Shown here piece after piece: positions 1-4,078 of a stretch of DNA of 10,548 bases. The stretch lies in assembly GCF_052103615.1 (NCBI RefSeq), contig NZ_JBQEKA010000105.1:1-10548 (forward strand), read 5' to 3'. The number at the start of each line of letters is the position of its first letter. Position 1 is the stretch's first letter. A program made the translations under genes and the position numbers. The notes below the pieces were generated by a model. The model saw only the letters and a program-made list of their open reading frames with translations. It ran no database searches and was not told the origin of the DNA. This DNA is from Kerstersia sp052103615 (GTDB taxonomy: Bacteria > Pseudomonadota > Gammaproteobacteria > Burkholderiales > Burkholderiaceae_B).

Positions 1-891
1 CCCCCGCCCCGCGCGCCCCCCGGGGCGGGGGGCCAGGTGCCGGGCCACCCGGCGGCCGCGGCCTGTCAGTATCAGGGGGGGGGTATTGCCGGGTTGCGCC
101 AGCCAGGGCGACAACCGGGTTTCCAGCTGTTTGATTTGTTGCAGCCAGCGGCCCCAGTCTTCTTCCAGGGCGGCTTCCTGCAATTCCGGCCACAGGACCG
201 GACGGCTGCCTGGCGGGCGGGCCCAGGGCGAGGCGCCGCCATAGAGCCAGAGGCCATTGACCGGCGCCAGGCCGCGCTCAAGGCGCGCCTCGTTCACCGG
301 GTGCTCATGCCAGGCCATCTGGATTTCATTGAGCACGCGGCGCCAGGGGCGCAGCGCCGGGTCGTGGTTCCACCAGCCCAGTAAACCATCGCGGGCGACA
401 GTCGCCGGGCTGGCGCTGCGGGCTTGCGTCAGCAAGCCTTGTTCGTCGCGCAGCACCCAGCGGCCGGGCAGCAGCATCTGCGCGGCCAGGCCATGCTGCA
501 TCAGAATGTCGCCTGCGGCCAGCGACAGCTCGGCATCTTCTTCGGCGCTGATATGTAGGTCGGGCAGCGCGATCAGATTGACCTGATCGGTGCCCATTGC
601 AATATGCGCGAATTCTGCCAGCCAGACCGACTGCGCGCCGCTCACTTCGGGATGCAGCAATGGCCCCAGGCCGCTGGCCCAGGCATCGTCGGCAGCCGGC
701 TGGAAGCCTTCGGCACGCAGCCGGCAGACTTCCTCCGGCGTACAGCCAGTCAACGCAGGGGGCAGGGATTCGGGCGCCGCTTTGGCACGCCGGAACAGTT
801 CGACCAAGCGTGGCGTGGTCTTTTCAAGTTCTTCCGCCAGCGCCGGGGCGATGGCGCTATCCGGCAGGGCACCAGGGATCAGGATAGACAT
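1..891 (-). CDS. RpfE-type (COG4255-like) conserved protein, C-terminus cut by window edge
   Basis: The minus strand is open from an ATG at 891-889 to base 1 (297 codons, no stop), so the 3' end lies outside the window. The N-terminus, MSILIPGALPDSAIAPALAEE, fits the usual family opening (a short hydrophobic strand, then a helix). Conserved-looking blocks are NEIQMAWHEHPVN (residues 188-200) and NGLWLYGGA (212-220). As recalled, these mark the family annotated as RpfE-type regulatory protein or, by distant similarity, cofactor-independent phosphoglycerate mutase. The name comes from an rpfE gene in the Xanthomonas rpf region; the biochemical role is not established, so I give no symbol. Members are about 300-350 residues, so little is missing. 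There are no membrane segments. The gene diverges from lolC with 73 bases between starts; in relatives recJ often lies nearby, which would be to the left (inference). No Shine-Dalgarno precedes the ATG. A nine-C run on the coding strand (83-75) lies at codons 270-273. Confidence 0.85.
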   Translation of the reverse strand, partial: MSILIPGALPDSAIAPALAEELEKTTPRLVELFRRAKAAPESLPPALTGCTPEEVCRLRAEGFQPAADDAWASGLGPLLHPEVSGAQSVWLAEFAHIAMGTDQVNLIALPDLHISAEEDAELSLAAGDILMQHGLAAQMLLPGRWVLRDEQGLLTQARSASPATVARDGLLGWWNHDPALRPWRRVLNEIQMAWHEHPVNEARLERGLAPVNGLWLYGGASPWARPPGSRPVLWPELQEAALEEDWGRWLQQIKQLETRLSPWLAQPGNTPPLILTGRGRRVARHLAPRPGGRAGRG

Positions 892-964
892 GGAAATGGA
901 TTGTAGTGCGAGACTTGCGCAGATGGACGCAGCGCGCGGCGGGAAACCGCATAAAATGGCGCGA
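892..964. promoter_or_regulatory. Divergent intergenic region with two candidate -10 boxes
   Basis: These 73 bases separate the minus-strand RpfE-type gene from lolC. On the minus strand TACAAT (905-900) is a good -10 box, eight bases before the ATG at 891. On the plus strand TAAAAT (952-957) lies seven bases before the lolC ATG at 965. I see no good -35 hexamer at 16-18 bases from either box. TTGCGC at 915-920 is too far from the plus-strand box (31 bases). If both -10 boxes are used, both mRNAs would begin at or within a few bases of their start codons. This is inference from spacing. Confidence 0.4.
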
Positions 965-2365
965 ATGTCGAAACCGCATAAACCCCTTCCGTATGAGATC
1001 TGGATTGGCCTGCGCTATGCAGACCTGTCACGGATCGCGTTCCAGACCTTGCGCCGCACGGGCGTGCTGTGGTTGCTGGGCCTGTTGTGGCGCCTGCTGC
1101 CGGGGCGCCGCGGCGATCCGTTCGCGGCCTGGCGCCAGCAGGCCGGCATAGGCGCGCAACGAGACGGATTTGTTTCGTTTGTGGCGGTCAGTGCCATGGG
1201 CGGCATCGGTCTGGGCGTGGCAGCGCTGATCGTCGTGCTTTCCGTCATGAACGGATTTCAGTCGCAGGTGCGTGATCGCATGTTGTCGGTGTTGCCGCAC
1301 ATTGAACTCTATGTGCCGCGCGCCGCGTCGGATAATCCGCTGGATGGCTGGCAATATTGGGCGCAGGAGGCGCGCGAGCATCCCGCCGTCCGCGGCGCGG
1401 CGCCTTTTGTGTCGTCGCAGGCCATGCTGGTCAGGGGCAAAACACTGCGCGGCGTCAAGATCAGCGGCGTGGATCCTGCCGAGGAAGGGCAGGTGTCCGA
1501 TCTGCCCAAACAGATGGTCAGCGGTTCACTGGAAGATTTGAAGCCTGGCAGCTATGGGCTGGTATTGGGGACGGCGCTGGCAGACAGCATGGGCCTGAAG
1601 CTCGGCCAGCCCATTATTCTGATGGCGCCCGAGGGCAGCGTGAGCCCGGCAGGGTTTTCGCCGCGCATGCGCCAGTTCCGTCTGGTCGGGGTGTTTGAGT
1701 CCGGGCATTATGAGTACGACTCCAGCCTGGCTTTCGTGAATGCGGAAGATGCCGCCAAGGTATTCCGCGAGAACGCCGTCTCCGGCGTGCGCCTGCGGAT
1801 TGCGGATATGGAAAAAGCGCCGGAAGTCGCCGCGCAATTGCAGGATCAGCTGCGCGGGCAAGTCATTGCCAGCGACTGGTCGCAGAACAACCGCGTGTGG
1901 TTTGCGGCGGTCAAAACAGAAAAGCGCATGATGTTCCTGATCCTGATGCTGATCATCGCGGTTGCCGCGTTCAATCTGCTGTCATCGCTGGTGATGGCGG
2001 TCAAGGACAAGCGTTCGGAAATTGCCATTTTGCGCACGTATGGCGCGACCCCGCGTGAAATCGCCCGCATCTTCCTGGTTCAGGGGGCCTTGATCGGCAC
2101 CGCAGGCACCTTGCTGGGCGTAGGCCTGGGCGCCTTGCTGGCCTATAACCTGGAAGCCATTGTGCCGGCCATCGAGAATTTGCTGGGAGTGCATTTCATA
2201 CCGCAACAGGTCTATTTCATCAGCAGTCTGCCCTCGCAGCCCCGGATAGGGGATATCGCCCTGATCGGCGCGTGCTCGCTGGTTTTGTCCTTGCTGGCGA
2301 CCTTGTATCCCAGCTGGCGCGCGTCGCGCCTGCAACCGGCGGAGGTGTTGCGCAATGAGCATTGA
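965..2365 (+). CDS. lolC: Lipoprotein-releasing ABC transporter permease (LolC/LolF type)
   Basis: This inner-membrane permease, with the LolD ATPase, extracts outer-membrane lipoproteins and passes them to LolA. It is 466 residues; relatives are about 400-420. Helices lie near residues 71-98 (ending LSVMNGF), 322-347, 369-396 and 430-452, with a large periplasmic domain between the first two. The segment SPAGFSPRMRQF, with a proline at 233, aligns with the LolC Hook that binds LolA in E. coli. The C-terminus, LYPSWRASRLQPAEVLRNEH, is typical of the family. Between the opening PYEIWIGLRY (9-18) and RDGFVSF (66-72) are about 45 extra residues, including hydrophobic GVLWLLGLLWRLLP (33-46). An in-frame ATG at 956 would add three residues; the reading frame is open further upstream, but that lies opposite the divergent gene. 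I chose 965 because TAAAAT sits seven bases before it. The gene overlaps lolD by 11 bases. No lolE is adjacent, so it probably works as a homodimer (inference). Confidence 0.93.
   Translation: MSKPHKPLPYEIWIGLRYADLSRIAFQTLRRTGVLWLLGLLWRLLPGRRGDPFAAWRQQAGIGAQRDGFVSFVAVSAMGGIGLGVAALIVVLSVMNGFQSQVRDRMLSVLPHIELYVPRAASDNPLDGWQYWAQEAREHPAVRGAAPFVSSQAMLVRGKTLRGVKISGVDPAEEGQVSDLPKQMVSGSLEDLKPGSYGLVLGTALADSMGLKLGQPIILMAPEGSVSPAGFSPRMRQFRLVGVFESGHYEYDSSLAFVNAEDAAKVFRENAVSGVRLRIADMEKAPEVAAQLQDQLRGQVIASDWSQNNRVWFAAVKTEKRMMFLILMLIIAVAAFNLLSSLVMAVKDKRSEIAILRTYGATPREIARIFLVQGALIGTAGTLLGVGLGALLAYNLEAIVPAIENLLGVHFIPQQVYFISSLPSQPRIGDIALIGACSLVLSLLATLYPSWRASRLQPAEVLRNEH
2341..2346 (+). promoter_or_regulatory. 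Shine-Dalgarno of lolD inside lolC
   Basis: GGAGGT lies eight bases before the ATG at 2355, near-ideal spacing, within the last codons of lolC. It supports 2355 as the lolD start over a second in-frame ATG at 2382, which has its own weaker AGGA at 2371-2374. Translation of lolD is probably coupled to the end of lolC. Confidence 0.7.
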
Positions 2366-3092
2366 AATTCAGGAAAGCGCCATGGCGCAAACCGGAGCGG
2401 CTTCGCGTGAAGGCGTGGCGCCGGTGCTCTCGGCGCGTCAGCTGGGCAAGGTTTATACCGATGGCCGCCTGACCGTGCCGGTATTGGAAAACGTCAATTT
2501 CGATGTCTATCCTGGCGAGATGGTCGCCATCATCGGCGCATCCGGTTCCGGGAAAAGCACCTTGCTGCATTTGCTGGGCATGCTGGATGCGCCCTCGTCG
2601 GGAGAGGTGCGGGTCAGCGGCGTCGCAACCACCGGCATGAGCGAGACGGAGCGCAGCGCCTTGCGCAACCGGAAATTGGGCTTTGTGTATCAGTTCCACC
2701 ATCTGCTGTCCGGTTTCACCGCGCTGGACAATGTCGCCATGCCTTTGATCGTCAGGCGGGAATCGCGCAAACTGGCGCGGGAAAAGGCAGCGGCCGCGCT
2801 GGCTCAGGTTGGCCTGGCAGCCCGCGCGGAGCATTCGCCAGGGCAGTTATCCGGGGGGGAGCGGCAGCGCGTTGCCCTGGCCCGGGCGCTGGTTGGCGCG
2901 CCGGCTTGCGTGTTGGCCGATGAGCCTACCGGCAATCTGGACCGGCAGACAGCCGATGAGGTCTTTGATGTGCTGGTGCGCGCCTACCGGGAATCCGGAA
3001 CGGCATTTGTCATCGTCACGCACGATGCGGAACTTGCCGCTCGCGCCGATAGGCGTCTGGTGATGAAGGGCGGCCACCTGGAGGCGCTGTAA
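2355..3092 (+). CDS. lolD: Lipoprotein-releasing ABC transporter ATP-binding protein LolD
   Basis: This cytoplasmic ATPase powers lipoprotein extraction by the LolC-type permease encoded just upstream. The 245 residues hold a complete ABC domain: Walker A GASGSGKST (61-69), Q-loop glutamine at 113 in VYQFHHLL, signature LSGGE (165-169), Walker B VLADE with the catalytic glutamate at 190, and the switch histidine at 223 in VTHD. YQFHHLL and the spacing to DEPTGNLD are typical of the LolD/MacB/FtsE class, and the neighbouring permease decides for LolD. About 25 residues precede the conserved core, a slightly long N-terminus. The start at 2355 has GGAGGT eight bases upstream and overlaps the lolC stop by 11 bases; ATG at 2382 is the alternative. 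The stop is 35 bases from tatD, with a perfect hairpin starting at its last base. Confidence 0.97.
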   Translation: MSIEIQESAMAQTGAASREGVAPVLSARQLGKVYTDGRLTVPVLENVNFDVYPGEMVAIIGASGSGKSTLLHLLGMLDAPSSGEVRVSGVATTGMSETERSALRNRKLGFVYQFHHLLSGFTALDNVAMPLIVRRESRKLAREKAAAALAQVGLAARAEHSPGQLSGGERQRVALARALVGAPACVLADEPTGNLDRQTADEVFDVLVRAYRESGTAFVIVTHDAELAARADRRLVMKGGHLEAL

Positions 3093-3109
3093 AGCGCGTT
3101 CACGCGCTT
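3092..3109 (+). other. Perfect hairpin between lolD and tatD
   Basis: AAGCGCG (3092-3098) and CGCGCTT (3103-3109) form a perfect seven-base-pair stem closed by the tetraloop TTCA. The stem begins on the last base of the lolD stop codon. No T-run follows, so it is not a canonical intrinsic terminator; a role in mRNA 3'-end protection or processing, or partial attenuation, is possible. The strong AGGAGG for tatD (3115-3120) starts six bases later. Confidence 0.5.
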
Positions 3110-3127
3110 GGGCGAGGAGGGGCGGGC

Positions 3128-3934
3128 ATGCTGATCGACACCCATTGCCATCTGGATGCGCCCGAATTGCGTCCGGACCGCCGCGCCGTCATCCAGGCTG
3201 CGGGTGCGGCTGGGGTGGCAGCCATTGTGATACCGGCTGTCGCCCGTTTCAATTTCAATGCAGTACGGCGGCTGGCGCATGCCGTTCCCGGCGGCGCGTA
3301 TGCGCTCGGGATTCACCCCCTTTATGTCGGCCAGTCCGAGGATGACGACCTGCGCTACTTGCGCGAGGAATTGCAGCGCCGTTTGGAGGATCCCCGGCTG
3401 GTCGCCATAGGCGAGATCGGCCTGGATTTTTTCGTGCCGGGGCTGGCCGAAGGCCGGGCACGTGAAAGACAGGAATATTTTTACCAGGCGCAGCTGGACA
3501 TGGCCCAGGAATTGGGGCTGCCCGTTTTATTGCATGTGCGCCGTTCTCAGGATGTGCTGCTCAAGTATTTGCGCCGTCGTCCGATGATTGGCGGGATTGC
3601 GCATGCCTTCAATGGCAGCGCCCAGCAGGCGGATATGTTTATCCAGCAAGGCTTTGCTTTGGGGGTAGGCGGGGCCATGACCTATGCGCGGGCCTTGCAG
3701 ATCCGCCGCCTGGCAGCCGCTGTGCCGCTGGCGCATCTGGTGCTGGAAACTGATGCGCCAGATATTCCGCCGGCCTGGCTGGTGCCGCCGGATCGCCGGA
3801 ACACGCCCGCGCAGGTCGCGGCTATTGCCAGGGAATTGGCGCAGTTGCGCGCCGTGACGCCCGAAATAGTCAGGGAAGAAACTGGCGCCACGGCACGGCG
3901 GGTGTTACCGCGGCTGGGGCGCTTGCTGGCCTGA
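3128..3934 (+). CDS. tatD: TatD family metal-dependent deoxyribonuclease
   Basis: A cytoplasmic TatD-type hydrolase of 268 residues, the usual length. The family has a TIM-barrel fold with a two-metal centre; E. coli TatD is a 3'-5' exonuclease linked to DNA repair, while YcfH and YjjV are paralogues. All expected ligands are visible: H6 and H8 in DTHCHLD, E96 in GEIGLDF, H136 in LLHVRRSQ, H159 in AHAFNGS and D209 in LETDAPD. GIHPLY (61-66) is also a family hallmark. The start at 3128 is fixed by AGGAGG at 3115-3120 with seven bases of spacing. It follows lolD by 35 bases and is probably co-transcribed with it. Which paralogue this is (TatD, YcfH or YjjV) cannot be decided by eye, so the symbol is generic. 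There is no link to Tat protein export beyond the name. Confidence 0.92.
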   Translation: MLIDTHCHLDAPELRPDRRAVIQAAGAAGVAAIVIPAVARFNFNAVRRLAHAVPGGAYALGIHPLYVGQSEDDDLRYLREELQRRLEDPRLVAIGEIGLDFFVPGLAEGRARERQEYFYQAQLDMAQELGLPVLLHVRRSQDVLLKYLRRRPMIGGIAHAFNGSAQQADMFIQQGFALGVGGAMTYARALQIRRLAAAVPLAHLVLETDAPDIPPAWLVPPDRRNTPAQVAAIARELAQLRAVTPEIVREETGATARRVLPRLGRLLA

Positions 3935-4078
3935 CGCGCGGCACGAGGCATGCGGCATGCGGGCGCCAGACAAGGCTCCGGCGCGTGCGCCACAGCAGTG
4001 ATGGATTAAGCACGCTCAGGCTCGCCTGCCGCCCGGTTGCGCGGGATACTGCCCCTGCTTGGCAAAGAGGGGATGGGC
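3935..4078 (+). other. Intergenic region tatD-comEC: tandem GGCATGC, GC-rich repeats, REP-like remnant
   Basis: These 144 bases hold two exact tandem copies of GGCATGC (3947-3953 and 3954-3960), each containing the palindrome GCATGC. Soon after come interleaved GGCGC and GCGCC motifs (about 3962-3992) that could form a short stem. The right end (4047-4078) resembles the dispersed intergenic elements of many proteobacteria whose translation reads roughly LPLLGKEGxGVR. This resemblance is from memory and unverified. I see no clear promoter. Confidence 0.4.
4052..4072 (+). promoter_or_regulatory. Hairpin containing the comEC Shine-Dalgarno
   Basis: CCCCT (4052-4056) pairs with AGGGG (4068-4072), and CTT (4058-4060) pairs with AAG (4065-4067), with G4057 bulged and loop GGCA (4061-4064). 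The result is an eight-base-pair stem. Its 3' arm, AAGAGGGG, is the only good Shine-Dalgarno before comEC, so when folded it would hide the ribosome-binding site. GAGG at 4067-4070 sits eight bases from GTG at 4079 but only two from ATG at 4073, which favours the GTG start. Confidence 0.45.

Noticed and set aside
37..586. Plus-strand frames of 115 and 109 residues at the left edge
   Set aside because: They are shadows of the minus-strand RpfE-type gene, which has family motifs and no stop over 297 codons.
590..964. Upstream extension of the lolC frame (591 residues in total)
   Set aside because: Those 125 codons are antisense to the RpfE-type gene and lack family similarity; LolC homologues begin with PYEIWIGLRY, which matches a start at 956 or 965.
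2382..2384. Alternative lolD start at an internal ATG with AGGA upstream
   Set aside because: ATG 2355 has the stronger GGAGGT at ideal spacing and the usual overlap with lolC. The internal site may still be used at low level.
2220..2834. 204-residue minus-strand frame over lolC/lolD
   Set aside because: It overlaps two well-supported plus-strand genes and shows no domain; it is a shadow of codon bias.
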